Origin: Cladosporium sp. IMV 00045
Lineage: Eukaryota > Ascomycota > Dothideomycetes > Cladosporiales > Cladosporiaceae
Direction: 5' to 3'
DNA: 64,000 nucleotides
Assembly (NCBI GenBank): GCA_001931905.2
Contig: MSJI02000919.1
Coordinates: 93,226 to 157,225, forward strand
Position 1 is the first letter of the stretch. Every line of letters starts with the position of its first letter. Positions 32,651-45,059 of the stretch are shown in pieces. The notes under the pieces were generated by a model. The model did no database searches. It was given only the letters and a program-made list of their open reading frames with translations, and was not told where the DNA came from. Both the position numbers and the translations under genes were made by a program.

Positions 32651-34117
32651 TCAAGCGCTCGCACCAATGACAATGCCATTGGGCAACTCCAGCCCGATTG
32701 GCAAGCCACAGATGAACTTGCCCACGTATTTGGACCCTGCAGTCGCCGCCAGCTTTTCCTCAATATCACGGTACATGTCATAACTAATGATCCACTTTCG
32801 TCAGCTTGGTGGTTTCCGGTCTAGGGCATCTGGGGAACTCACGCATTCATCTCCTCAATAGTCAAAACATTCTTCTGGTCTTCCACCTTGTAGAACGGTA
32901 AGTTCTTGTTGAAGGAGAATCCGATACGCTCGTTGATGTTGTAGGCGGCTTTGGCAGCTGCAGACTGGACCCTCGTGGCTCGCGGCAGACGCACGTTGTT
33001 GTAGACGGCGAGAGACTGCTCCACGTTGCCGTCGAAGTAAGCAGGACTGAACAAGATGCCCAATGCTGCGGCGTCCTCGATCGCCATGCAAGCTCCTTGG
33101 CTTTGATGAGGCATCATTGGGTGGCCCGCGTCTCCGAGAAGGCACACTCGCTCTTTGTTCAGGTAAGGGTAGGGTTCGTGAACCCAAAGCTTCCACGGCT
33201 GGATCTCCTTGCCTATGGCGAGGTGTTTGAAGACTTGTCGGTCGAGCTGCGGATAAGGCGCCAGGAGCTCCTCGACGGGGCGGCTTTCAGCTCCCCAGGA
33301 TTGATTCATGTAGTCTCCTTGCTCTCTGGGGAAGAAGCAGTAGTAAGAAAGAAGTTTGCCGCCGTTGCAAGGCGACAGAACGATCTTGTCCCATTTGCCT
33401 TCTTGGCCTCCCCAGTGTTCTAGAGCCTCGTTCTGGGAGTAATCGACAAGGCCGGCTTTGACGGCGTCCTCGGTCATCACGTTGCAATGCAAGCATTGCT
33501 GGTCTGCGGGTCTTCTGGTAGGGTGAATGCCGATGATGCCACGGACTGCAGAACCAATGCCGTCGGCGCCAATTATCAGGTCATGTTGTGCCGTGACTCC
33601 ATTGTCGAAAGTGATTCTGTTGGCAGCAATGTCGATTGTCTTGCACTGTAGAAGTAGGTTAGTCTCAAAGGTTAGAGTGGTGCCATAGCGAGCGCTTCAA
33701 TCTTACTTTGTGATTGACCAACAACGTTGCTTTGGGTCCTTCTCCCTCCTCTTCCAGCGCCGCATCTTTCAACATGGCGTGCATGTACTGTCGGTGGAAC
33801 ATGTTGTAGACGTAACCCCATCGTTGCTCATAGTCGTCGAGGCTATACTCGCTGACGGGCTCGCCAGTCTTCCAGTCTCTGTTGATCAACTTCTTGAGAA
33901 CGACGGGGTCACCTTTGGCAACATCAACGTTCCACTCGTGCAACCATCTTGTCCCGTTGGCGGCGCATGAGACTGAAGCACCAACTTCACCAGCAAAGTC
34001 AGAACGTTCGTAAATGACGACTTCGTGGCCGGCTCGTCGCAGGGCGATGGCAACAGACATGCCACCAATACCTCCGCCGATTACTCCCACGTTCAGTTTT
34101 CTCCAGCCAACTGCCAT
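32651..34117 (-). CDS. FAD-dependent monooxygenase, salicylate hydroxylase-like (copy B)
   Basis: Counterpart of 17686-19150 with the same three-exon structure: the first intron lies near 33647-33706 and the last exon runs from 32651 to about 32783. All flavin motifs are kept: VIGGGIGGMSVAIALRR, the DG motif in GADGIGSAVR and GDAGHPMMPHQSQGA. Residue changes against copy A are few and conservative (for example ALEYWGG to ALEHWGG and LKRLINRD to LKKLINRD). Both copies therefore look functional, which argues against one being a decayed duplicate. Expected to hydroxylate a monoaromatic acid; the substrate is not proven. Confidence 0.9.
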
Positions 34118-35031
34118 TTTTGGGGATGTGTTGCGGTGTTTGAGTGGAGTAGTTTGCGTCTGATCAGCTATAGTGGATAATGCAAAAGCTTCTCAAGGAT
34201 GTTTGTGTACGATCGAATAGCACATGTGGGAAGCAGTAGTCTCACAACAAGGAGTCTTTATGGGCGTCATCCCTCGCCTGCGCTCGACCACATGATGAGT
34301 CGCATAGCCTATCAAGAGCTCAACCGACTATCTCGAGATACATCGGGTCAACCCATATTCATGGTGCGGCTTAGGAGCTCTTTCCCGCTGATGGTGTAGT
34401 TGTCGAGTCGATCAGCGGTTCTGTGATGACAAGCGGTAGCCGCTGTCAAGGTGCTCGGATCGCGCACCGTTTCGTCGAGGAACATATCCGCATGGTGCGG
34501 GTATCGCACCACCCCTTCGATGCAGACATGCAGCCCCAGATGAATGGCCGTGAGAACCTACGTTCTCTTGAGCATGCGGGAAGTGAACGAAATTATGCCT
34601 TCTGCGTTATCCTTGTCACTACCGTAGCAAGTCAACCTTTTAACGAGCATCGTGCGTGCTGCAGATGTTCGCTCCAGGCAAGGCCTAAACCCGAGACTGT
34701 CTTGCGTCGTATTTTCTCGAGTACCTCAAGCCCGTCCATCCCTTGTCTCTTTTCTTTTCATTTGGTTTGATGTATTAGATGTGGTGTTGTTGTATTAATA
34801 TTGTGGTATGGTATCGAGTAGTGCTTTTGCGAGGTGCGGCGTGGCACGGACCCTCCACTCGCCGTTCGGAACGTGCCGGTGCCGATGTTCAATTTTATTT
34901 TTAGACCCATGCACTTCTAAATGAGACAACGTCTTCGAGATCTAGATCCATTTGAAGCATTAATACGGAATATATCTATGTGAAGAATATGCTTGAGGTA
35001 TGTGTATCCTGCATGATATAATCAGCTGCCC
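34118..35031. other. intergenic, copy B
   Basis: Counterpart of 19151-20068 with many substitutions and small indels beyond the first ~200 bp. No gene seen. Confidence 0.45.
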
Positions 35032-37163
35032 TCAATGCTCGCAAAGATTGTACTCTGGCATATTTCGCTCAACATGAGGCATCAGCGTCGTTCGCTCTTC
35101 CATCAACTCCAGTCGCAGCTCTTTGGCAGTTTCTAGGCTCATGGTGCCTTCGTTCGCGTAATCCCTGATCATGTCTTTCAGTTCATTGGCCATGTCCTGT
35201 TGGGCAAGAACCTTTTCGACGGTTTCCGGCGAAACCCAGTGCTGTTGTTGCGGAGGGACATTCGCTGTCGAAGCGATCCGGTAGTGAGGATCCACAAGCC
35301 ACAGGACCAGGAAGCGTCGGTGTCCGGATCGAGTTGGGTCGAGGAGTTTGAACGGTTGAACGCGGTGTTGGAGAGTGTTGGGAAAGGCGATCATGCGGTT
35401 GTCCTTGCAGTTGAGAGAACCAAGGTGCTGAATCGCCGGCTCCTGTCTCATTCTCCCTGAAGCAATGCCAAAAACTTTTGCAAGTGGCTCGTGCTCGTCT
35501 TGCTCGTAGTCAAGTTCCATGTCGTCCAGCTCAGCGGCTGTCCTGAAATCTATCAGAGACTCAGAAACGTTATCGATGTCGTAGTAGTAGATTGCTGTTG
35601 CTACGATGTCTACGGCGAATTGTCAGTATTGTTCTACGGTTGTGCTTTCGGCAGTGTATGCGGTCTTACGTTCGTTCAGCATTCCCTTTGGAAAAGTCGT
35701 TAGCTGATTGTCTAACTTATATGGCTTTTAGTTGTATGATCACTTACCTCAAGATGCCACGATCCACCATCGCAACTTGGCTTTTCCGGGGTCAACTCAA
35801 TGCTCGCCAACTTCACAATTACTTGCAGCCCTTGGTCTCGAAACTCCTTTTCCAGGCGCAGTTCTTGAAATTTGTGATCGAGAATTGGCCTTTCATAGTT
35901 CGAAAATCTCCCTCTGCGAGTCTTGCTGGATGCGCCTTTCTTCCACTCCTCGTAAGAGTAATTGTCTCCAGGGTCCGGATGCACAATCTCGCACATTCTG
36001 TCGTATTTCCATCTGACGGCGTCTCCGAGCGACTCTCCCTCCAGTTCTCCATCCTTCCAGGTCCCGTTCTTGTATGCCTCGTCCTCTTCGTCATCCTTGG
36101 AAGCATCGTAATCGGGATGATCTGGTTGAGCCATATATTCGAGGACTTTCTGAAGATGTTCTTGAAAGTCTTCTTCCTCGTGCTCCTTCCAAAGATCTTT
36201 GAGATGCTCGGGTATGTCAAACAAATTCTCCGCGCTCCGCACGCTTATGCGAGGAGGAATGCGACCATGCCAGCCCTTCACCAACATTTCGTTCCACATA
36301 GAAACTGCTTTGCCAATGAGTTTAGAAATGGTAGAGTAAAGTCCCTTGTGCCAGACAGGGTGGAGGTTGTTAATATAGGACGTGATCTCGACATCCACAT
36401 CTGCTGGTTCAGCGCTGGATTCCTTGAACCTTACTTCTGCTGGAAGCCATTGAAAGCGATCGGAGAAACGACTTCCTGTCGCACCAGCCAATCGGCGGCG
36501 CAAGGCGGAGATGTTGTTGTTGTCTACTGGTTTGAGGTCTGGTCGTGATGGGATTACGCCTTTGCCACAACTCTCGAAGCAGCTCTGCAAGCCTACTTTT
36601 CCAGTCTCTAAGACCTGCGTGCAACCATAGACAAGTGGGAACAAAGACGGATGTACCAGATTGAGAACCTTCTGGTCGGAGTTGGGGTGCCAGTCTTTTT
36701 CCTCATCTTTGACATTGAGAAGAGGTGAGACTTGGGCCTTCAAGTCGTTGCGAATGTTGTCATCGATATATCCATCGCCTTTAACGCAAGGCGAGCCAGA
36801 GTCCAATGTGGTGATGAATCCGTGTTTTTCGAGAAAGCCGGCCTTATCCCGTAATTCCTTCAGCACCCAGTCCCATGCTTTGAGGGAAATCAGTGGCATT
36901 GCGGTGGCTTCAGTCCGCCATTTGTCCACAATAGTCTCATCGAAGATTTTGTTCTGCCAGTTCGGTTTGTCGGTGATATTGTTCATCACGGCCAGCATAG
37001 CAATCTCCACGGCGACGAGCCGGTCTTGACTGAAGTCGTTAAGTCCATGCCGGAATCGCTCTTGTGATTCCAGCTCTGCGGTCTGTGGTAGGCGAATGCC
37101 AGGCACTTGGATTGGGTCATCTCCACTGTTGTCGAGGCGCAGACTTGGCTCTCTGTAACGCAT
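35032..37163 (-). CDS. DUF4246 family protein (copy B)
   Basis: Counterpart of 20069-22202. Exons 35748-37163, microexon 35670-35685 and 35032-35609 give 669 residues, all in frame. The 16-nt microexon is base-identical to copy A although both flanking introns have changed, which supports it as a real exon. The first intron donor is GTAAGT here and GTCAGT in copy A. The conserved LVHPSLFPLVYG, NLHPVWH, LQHRV and GHRRFLVLWLVDP motifs are intact. Differences cluster in the acidic linker (EHEEEDFQEHL against EPEEEGFQEDL) and around residue 260. Function unknown; an oxygenase-like fold is inferred as for copy A. Confidence 0.87.
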
Positions 37164-38067
37164 TTCCGTTAGACAGAAGAATGATGGAAGTGTTTGTATT
37201 GAGGAATGAAGACAGGAGAATGTTCTGGAGAGTGTAAAGAACAAGTCTTCTAACAAGTATTGTAACATGTCCACTCGCCCGACTTACTTATAGTTTATAG
37301 GTACCGACTCAACGTCACTTATGAGTTATGTCCGTCGGGTCGATGGGGAGGCAGCAGTGGCGCGGCTGCCTTGCTAGAGGCCTAGACGCGGCTCGCCGCC
37401 CCGCACAGACTCAGTTGCACAGATGCATTGGAAATACCTCTAACGTCCCCTCGACGGGAAGATGCTCTGCTCTCACCACCCGAGATGCGGCTGCAAGAAA
37501 CGTGTCATAACTTCGCGCGAAGGATGCACGCCGTGGGAAGTTTGAGAATTCGCGAAGGCGGTGATGGGCTCCTCGCATGAATTTGTGTCCGAGCCGAAAT
37601 CCACCATTGAGACGTTGCATCTGATCTTGCAAAAGTGAACTTTTTGTTAAGCTACGTTCAGTCGCGAAGCTGAGAATCCATGTACCCCACTATCAATTTC
37701 ATGAATGCGATTTGGGATTTGAGATAGATTCAAACCATTCAGAGAACATGTCGGTATCTAGCAGAATCCCGGCAAAACGAAGATCGTCCTGGCCACTAAC
37801 GATAGGATGTAGCTCGGAGGTTCTTTGGGCAAGAAACAAGCAAGTGAATGACAGTGATCTTCAGGAAGTCAATCTATGCAGCCACAAATTGTTCACATCA
37901 ATGAAATAACACTTTGGTGGTCGATACCTGCAAGAACTTGACGTTCAAGAGGACAAGGATGGTCTTATCTTATCAGCAAATAGCGGGATGAGGAGAAGAC
38001 AAGCGATGAGAGCCTTGGACTACACGAAGTTCTTTGAATACAAATAGTGATGAAGCAGCTTCATTAC
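37164..38067. other. intergenic, copy B
   Basis: DUF4246 promoter and She4 3' flank. It contains the 69-bp GC-rich stretch at 37345-37413 that is identical to copy A. Confidence 0.45.
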
Positions 38068-40592
38068 CTACACCAACTTTTTCAACACCTCGACACCGAC
38101 GCTCAACACCTCCGCATTCTTCGACTTGCGCAAACCCTCCTCGACCACATCCGCTCCACCCTCTTCCTTGACTTTCTCCAACCCATCCGTGCCAACAGCT
38201 CCAGGCGCGCTGACAAGATTCATCACGCAGACGAGTCCCCTGTGCACAATCTCTTCGCTTTCATCCGCGCACATAGCCAACACGATCTTCACGCCCCGTT
38301 CCTTCTCCAAGACTGCAGCGACCGCGGCATCCCACTCCGTCAGCATGGCCAGCGCACCACCGGCGGCACGTCGGGTTGCAAAGTCCTCGACATCGGCGAG
38401 TGCGAGTAGAATGTGCATTCTGCTGCTTGCTTGCTTCGAGCCGTCGGCGAATTTGGCGACGCCTGCTGGCGATGCCATGAGGTTGCAAACTAGCTCTACG
38501 CTGGCGCGTTGGACCATTGTGTTGCTGGAGAGGAGAAGTTGGTTCTCGAGAGCCGGCCACGCGACGCGCAGCAGCAGGTTGCGTGGAGCCTCGTCTTCCA
38601 TGGAAGCCAGATTTGTGAGCGCAAGCAGCGCCTCGAATGTAGGGAGAAGATTGCGTTCTTCGCTTGCTTGGTCAAGATCAAGGAGAGTGACGAGCGCTGA
38701 GACTGCGGATGTTGCGGGCAGAGCGGCAGTGAAGGCGTGGGTGGGATTGATGGAGATGAGCAAGCGAGCGAGTGCGTGAGATGCTGTACGTTCGACGGTG
38801 GAGGCATCCTGTGACGACTTGTCGGTCTTTGCAATTCGATCCTTGATCTGCAGAAGGAGCTTGACAGCGCCTTGCTGAGCCATGGTCGCACGGTGTTTCT
38901 GTTCTTTGGCGAGGGATAGAATGATCCCGACAGCAAGAGCAACCGTGGCTGGCGATGGAGTATGTTTGCAGCATGCGACTAATGCCGGCACCACACTGAC
39001 GTCGAGAAGCTTTCTGCATCGAGCTGTGACGTAGTTGTCATCGTCAAGAACATCGCGCTCTGCTGGCTTCGAGCTGTTTGCGTAGGCTTTCAGATCTGCC
39101 ATCTTCTGTTGCTCCTGCGATTGGACCGGTCTGTACACCGTAAGGTTGGCAAAAGTCGTGAGACAACCGAATGCCACGCTGGAGCGATCCTCAAGAGCGG
39201 CGACCAGCTGTTTAAGTAAAGCTTGGTTGGAAGCGATATCTTCCTTGACCTTGGGTTGAAGCGAAGTGTATGCGAGACCTTCGATGGCTTGATCACTCGC
39301 TTCCGGTTGATCAAGAACCAGTGCAGAGAGCTTTTCCGTGATGTCGTTGTCACTTGATTCACTTATGACCTTGGCCAAAACCAGAGCTGCAAGTGCCTTG
39401 TGAGTCCCTTCCCGATCTTCGGCGAGAGCTCGCAACCAGTGAGAGCAGTATCGTTCAATTGCTTCTCGGCAAGCCTTGTTCACGCATGCTGCGCTCAGTA
39501 GCTCCAAAGCTGCTTGTTCAAGCGTGTTACTTTTCCTAGAGGACGTTAGCTGTGCGTTTACATCGTCGGTCTAGCATTTCAAGTAGACCGTGCAAACAGT
39601 GAAACGCGAGAGCCCTACCTTTTGCCAGCCGCAGCCGCCTCCGAGTTCTTCTCGAGGTTTGGAACAAGATGCTGAACGAAACCATCCGTCATGAACAGCT
39701 TTGAAACGACAGCGGGTACCATAGGAAACACAGCTGAAGCAGCTGAGAAAGCGCTGATGAGCTCATCGTTGGTAGCCTTGGCAACTCGAGTAGCAATGTA
39801 TTGAGAGAAAGTGTTTGCGCCTTCCTCACCCGTAGTCTCGAGCACCTTGGCTATTGCCAACATCGATTGGCTTCGAAGACGCTGACCAAGCCTGATGTCA
39901 AGAGAGTTGAGCAGCACTTCGAAAGCGTCATCATCGAGCAGCTCGGCCACGTTGTCTGGTGAAAGTGCAACTTGGCGTGCGATGGCTTTCATGGCTCTCT
40001 CGGGATGCTCTTCGCCGGCTGCGATTAAGGTAGCAATGTTCAGACGGAACAGGTCTCTCTGAGCGTTTACCTGAACAGCCTTTGAGGTCCAAAGAGAGTC
40101 GTCGAACGTGAGCGAAACAAATGCATTGAAGCTATTGTCGCCCGTGACGTTGATCTTTCCGTAGATTTCAGTGGCGTTGTCTGCAAGTCTGGTGGCAAAA
40201 TTCTTTCTAGCCTCCTTATGCGCAGTGATCAAAGTCGAAGTCAATTGATCAGACAAGGGCAAGCCAGGATCTGAGTTAAGAAGCAGGCTGACGGCTTCCA
40301 AGCACTTGTGTGGCCTTAGTTGACATTCTTTCAGGTCTTGCAATGCTTTCTGGCCGATCTCCTCGTCCCGACTGCCGATGTAGTTGCGGATGCTTTCTAC
40401 GGCGTCGCGAGTGGTAGAATGGCTTTGCAACACTTTCCATGCCTCTTGGACTTTGGCATTGTGAGGGTCAATGTGCGAGACTTCTCTCAAAGTCTCGGAT
40501 GCTTTCGCATATTGGCCGGCACCAATGGACTCATTCACCGACGAGAGTAGAGCAGAGACTCTGTCTGCAGCTGGGGATGAGTTGGCCGACAT
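38068..40592 (-). CDS. SHE4: UNC-45/Cro1/She4 myosin chaperone (copy B)
   Basis: Counterpart of 23064-25588 with the same two-exon structure and total length (813 residues). By eye about 22 residues of the last 479 differ, many conservative or at surface-like positions (for example CCKDTP to CCKHTP and KPVERDAL to KPAERDVL). No stop or frameshift is present. Armadillo and UCS signatures are unchanged. Retention of two intact, mildly diverged copies of a dosage-sensitive single-copy gene fits homeologues or alleles better than a recent local duplication. It is divergent from the MCH1-like gene, as in copy A. Confidence 0.92.
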
Positions 40593-40969
40593 CTTTTATA
40601 GATCCTGCCAGATGAGCCGAAGTCATTTTCAAGGACGACCGTCGCTAACACTGACGGAGCGTAAGCGTGTGGAGTGAGATGAAGCTTATAAAACGCTTTG
40701 GCCTCGGACGGAATTGGCAAGCTCGATGACGTGCCGAAGTCGCAGCACGTGAGCAGGGCATCAGTATGCATCAGTACATGTGATGTGCATGTCTTAACAA
40801 CACACCGCATCTCTATATATCACCCTGCTGCTGCCATCACGATTCATTTGTTCTTGTTTGCGATGCATTAATACCAGCATATCTTTTTTAACCATGCCTT
40901 GAACTTCATTCACGGTCCCTACAGCTTCCCTCGAACGCGCCTCAAAACACCATCACCGACATACCAGCC
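40593..40969. promoter_or_regulatory. divergent promoter SHE4 / MCH1-like (copy B)
   Basis: Counterpart of 25589-25970. A single-base deletion just before the transporter ATG removes the in-frame upstream extension seen in copy A. Confidence 0.5.
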
Positions 40970-42829
40970 ATGCCCTCTTCAAGCAGTCGGCCCGAGAGCC
41001 ACAAAGGCAGTAGCCATCAAAACAATACGATAGACAAGTTGGACTACAAGCCTGGCGGCCGCCCACTGCTTCGACCTGATGACGACGAGGACTCGCCCTC
41101 CGCCCGACAGAGTGTCTCCCCGAGCTACGCCGGCAGCTTCTTCGATCAAGTCGCCGAAGGCGTCATGGACAAGGACCGCTCGCGTATGACGCGCGAAGTA
41201 GTCCGCTATTTCTCGTTCGCGTGGGCTATCATCAACTGCCTGTGCGCCGGTAGCATCACAGCCTACTCCCTATACGCGCCACTATTCCAAAAGAGACTGG
41301 GATACAGCCAACTGCAGGTCAATGGTGTCAGTATCACAGCCGAATTGGCCATGTATCTGCCTGTCCCGCTATTTGGGTTGCTGTGTGATAGATATGGACC
41401 AGGCCCGCCGTCGCTCCTCGCTGGTGCCTTCTTTGGCTTGGGATACATTTTGGCTGCGTTTGCATACAAGAGTGGACCACCTGCGAGCTCGGGAGGAGAA
41501 GGCTGGCCGTATGCTGTCATGGTACTTGCTTTTATCCCAATTGGAATGGGCACTAGCTGCATGTATCTGTCTGCTGTGACGACGTGTGCGAAAAACTTTG
41601 GTCGCGGAAAGTACAAAGGCATTGCCCTAGCGCTGCCCATCGCAGCATTTGGACTCAGTGGAATGTGGCAGTCACAGATTGGAAGCCGCATTCTATTCGA
41701 ACACTTGCCCGATGGTGGCAGGGGCCCTGTGGATGTTTACCGCTTCTTCATCTTCCTTGGATGCCTGTTCCTTGCTGTCGGCATAGTTGGCTGCTTCGCT
41801 CTGCGAGTTGTTGACGAAGAGGAGATGATTGATGAGGCTGTGGATGAGCTGGAACGCAGCGGCCTTCTCACCGAAAGCGAGTTCTTCCGCCATGCAGTCG
41901 GAGAGCGCTACGGAACGATGGCGGATGACCGGTCTCTCAGCGACGAGGAAATTGACGAGCTCCAACGCAAAGCCTCCGAACACCGAGCTCATGTCCTCGA
42001 GGAACGGCGGAAGAAGAACTGGCTTCTCAACGCCGAAACTCGCTACTTCCTCGCGGACCATACCATGTGGTGGCTGGCGGCGGGTTTCTTTCTCGTCACC
42101 GGCCCCGGTGAAGCGTTCATCAACAATCTTGGGACGATCATCGACACTCTATACCACCCGAGCGACCTTCCTGCATCCGGCAACCCTACCAACGCCACTA
42201 CACATGTCTCCATTGTTGCCATCACCTCGACCCTAGCTCGCATCTTGACAGGCACGCTCACGGATCTTCTCGCTCCAACGACACCCCGCCACCAATACCG
42301 ACGGGGACCACACAGCCTCGAGAATTCCTTTGCCTCTCTTCCCTCGCAATACTCTGCCACCGACGCGCCTGGTTTCCAACTCTCCCGAATAACGTTTCTT
42401 CTAGCATTCGCTATACTTTGCTCTTTGGGCCAAATCGTCCTCGCCTCCGGCATTGTACAAGAGCACGCCGAGCGTTTCTGGATCGTCTCGACTTGCGTGG
42501 GTGCCGGCTACGGCGCAACATTCAGTCTCACTCCCATAGTCGTGAGCGTGGTCTGGGGCGTTGAGAACTTCGGCACGAATTGGGGCATCGTCGCTACGGT
42601 GCCGGCCATCGGAGCCACGGTCTGGGGACTTGCTTACTCGGGTGTTTATCAATGGGCTGCAGGAAGTGGACCCCCCGGAGAAGGCGCCGGAGATGTCATG
42701 TGCTACGGAAAGCTGTGTTATGTTCCTACGTTTTGGGCCATGGCGGCCAGTGTGTGGGTTGCTTGTGGCTTGTGGTTCTGGGCTTGGAGAGGAAGAGATG
42801 GGTGGGCGCAGAGGGGAATTCTGGTATAG
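40970..42829 (+). CDS. MCH1: MFS transporter, MCH1-like (copy B)
   Basis: Counterpart of 25971-27830; single exon and the same length (619 residues). Around 14 residues differ (about 2 percent). Examples are MPGSSSRPA to MPSSSSRPE at the start, ERLPDGSKG to EHLPDGGRG in the central region and TDWG to TNWG late in the protein. All transmembrane segments and the DRYGPGPPS loop are intact. Most base differences are at third codon positions, which shows purifying selection on both copies. Likely vacuolar or internal membrane by homology with yeast Mch1; substrate unknown. Confidence 0.9.
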   Translation: MPSSSSRPESHKGSSHQNNTIDKLDYKPGGRPLLRPDDDEDSPSARQSVSPSYAGSFFDQVAEGVMDKDRSRMTREVVRYFSFAWAIINCLCAGSITAYSLYAPLFQKRLGYSQLQVNGVSITAELAMYLPVPLFGLLCDRYGPGPPSLLAGAFFGLGYILAAFAYKSGPPASSGGEGWPYAVMVLAFIPIGMGTSCMYLSAVTTCAKNFGRGKYKGIALALPIAAFGLSGMWQSQIGSRILFEHLPDGGRGPVDVYRFFIFLGCLFLAVGIVGCFALRVVDEEEMIDEAVDELERSGLLTESEFFRHAVGERYGTMADDRSLSDEEIDELQRKASEHRAHVLEERRKKNWLLNAETRYFLADHTMWWLAAGFFLVTGPGEAFINNLGTIIDTLYHPSDLPASGNPTNATTHVSIVAITSTLARILTGTLTDLLAPTTPRHQYRRGPHSLENSFASLPSQYSATDAPGFQLSRITFLLAFAILCSLGQIVLASGIVQEHAERFWIVSTCVGAGYGATFSLTPIVVSVVWGVENFGTNWGIVATVPAIGATVWGLAYSGVYQWAAGSGPPGEGAGDVMCYGKLCYVPTFWAMAASVWVACGLWFWAWRGRDGWAQRGILV

Positions 42830-43124
42830 TGGATGACATTTTCTTTAATTGAGCCGTGTTTTTCTCTAGTTTGCGCTGATGGCACGTTTCATAAGCATAG
42901 CGAATTGATTGCCTATCTCACTCGATATTGCGGGCTGGACGGAGTCTGAAATCTGCATATTCATAATCAACGATGGAAAGCTTCTCCACTCGCGATCCTG
43001 GCACTTTTTTTCTTCTCGCTCTTCACCCCATCCTTGGCCACATTTGACGATGACCAAAAGCAGCGGGCTCGCAGCAATCACAACCAAACCAACGAAAGTG
43101 AAACACTGCCCTCGAGCCTATGGA
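42830..43124. other. intergenic, copy B
   Basis: The 3' flank of the transporter. Shorter than the matching copy A interval. Nothing recognised. Confidence 0.4.
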
Positions 43125-44255
43125 ACCTTGACGTTCATACGCCGAGAGTCAGGTATGGTGAGAATGTACGTGAAGCTCGACGAGGAAGCCGCGAAGGATT
43201 GATCAAGCGACGATCCGACGACTACCCTTTGTATCGCCGGAGGGATACTAGAGCCTTATGAACCGGATACGAAACCTTTATACCGCTCGGCGAAATACTG
43301 CATCCAGCAGTCGTTGGCTTCTGGTTACTCCGCCTTGGACGATCGAGTGCAGCTCAGGCACATTGACCTAAGGCCGGCATGGGCTTGAGCATGAGCGTTC
43401 AAGACGCTTATAGCTTGACTTGGAAGCTTGCCGCCGTTGTGAACAACGAAGCAGGTCCTCATCTTCTCGTTGCTCATGAGCTTGAACGACGACCGATGGC
43501 GCAAACGCTACTCGAATTTAACCGCGGTCTCAACACTCTTTCACTCATCACTTTCCAAAACCACGCCGGAAACATATCGCGCTGCAACAATCGATGCTGT
43601 GAATACGAAGAGTGGCGACATATCTGGTATTGCAGCACAATATCTTGATCGTGATGTTTCGAGCCATCGCGGTCTTTGTTAGTAACAACTCGCAACGAGA
43701 GTCACTATTGGCAAGCGCATTCCGCACGCTGCCTCGGTCAATCATGCTGATAATAAGGCTGTGAGTACCTATGATGTGCTGCCAAGCAACGAAAAATGGC
43801 GGCTTTTCGCGTTCCCAGGCAATCTGCAAGATCCCACAGCCTGCAAAAGGTTCGACAATCTAGGCATACAACTCAGGGGCGGGAACTCACCCCCATCCCC
43901 GACGTCTTTGCTGGTCACGGATGCAACAGTAGCAGCATTGTAGACGTCTTCACCGTCCACCCTTGTCCAAGGCACGACATGAGCCTACTCGATCTGCCCG
44001 AAGTTTTCCACCCGTGGGACGCAGAGCTAGGATGGGATTATGGCAGGGTCTTCACGGACGAGGAAGCAAACAAGAATCAAATCGACACTGGGCATCTGTA
44101 TCAAGAATTTTGCATCGCGTCTGAAGGTTGCGTAGTGCTGCTATGACCTGTTACGCATGTTTGTGTGATCTCCAGGATTGAATATGCCGTCGAGCGTTGC
44201 TCGCAGTACTTGAGCAAGTGGTAATACCGCGATGGGAGGCAAGATACCGTGAGTT
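43125..44255 (+). pseudogene. phenol 2-monooxygenase-like FAD hydroxylase relic (copy B)
   Basis: Counterpart of 28340-29495 with a different set of breaks. GMVRMYVKLDEEAAKD is followed at once by TGA, where copy A reads on (KNSSS). The GGAAHTHSPKAG motif is destroyed by a deletion, and only GMGLSMSVQDAYSLTWKLAAVV remains readable. In the C-terminal domain the frame through FHPWDAELGWDYGRVF is open, where copy A has a stop. The N-terminal FAD domain is missing in both copies. The shared loss of the N-terminus suggests the gene was already dead in the common ancestor; later lesions arose separately. Confidence 0.85.
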
Positions 44256-44409
44256 CTATATGATCTTGAAATCGGAACATAAAATGATCGCCTATTCACG
44301 AACGACAATAAGATCATACAGTATTCCTCAATTGACGGATGTCTCTCAACATCAACCGACACAAATATTTGTCGGAAGGTATGAATAAACACATATGATA
44401 ACTCCTAAG

Positions 44410-44860
44410 ACTAGTCAATGTCAGGCGTGAAGCCAGGGCAGGAACAAGGCGCGCAGCTGGAGGCGCAGAGCGAGTTCGTGGACCGGCGGTGTATCCTTGT
44501 CCTCGTGCAAATCGCACGAACTGAGTCAGATCAACCACGCGCTGAAGGGGTCAGGTGGATGGCGGGTCGACTGACGCCTGTGGCGACGCCTCCTGCAAAC
44601 CCCACTGGTGGTTTGGTAAATTCCACGGCAAATGTTGTTGTCGGTACTGGCGTGGCTGGGGCAACGTTCGTTGTCGCCTCGTTTGTCAATCCGACCGGGG
44701 GCTTGGAGAAATCGACGGGTCCGTTGCTCGTCGTTTCCTTTGCTTATCCAACCAGGGGCTTGGAGATCTCGACGGTTGTGTTGGGCGCTGGAGTGACTGT
44801 GGGGCGTTGGGCGGTCTGATTCAATCCAATTGGCGTTTGAGAGAAGTTACATCTTCATGT
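44410..44860 (-). pseudogene. decayed proline-rich repeat ORF, unknown (copy B)
   Basis: Counterpart of 30305-30714. The minus strand reads VEISKPLVG, a stop, then VDFSKPPVGL and VEFTKPPVGF. B has one more motif unit than A in this stretch, plus a one-base insertion that changes the downstream frame to GGVATGVSRPAIHLTPSARG before a stop. The FARGQGYTAGPRTRSAPP piece survives in another frame. Function unknown; likely not expressed as a full protein. Confidence 0.35.
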
Positions 44861-45059
44861 AAGAACTGGAATGTCTGGGTACGATCATTCTGGCTCGCGG
44901 AAATCCAAATCGAACGGATGTTAATCCTAGTCATCGATTCTGCGTGCAAGAGGAGCCACGACTTTGGATATGCTTATCGCCCCTACATAGGTAATTTGTG
45001 TGGGAGATCTGATTCTGACATGGATCTAATGCGAAGTATAGCGGCTTAAGAACACTGGT

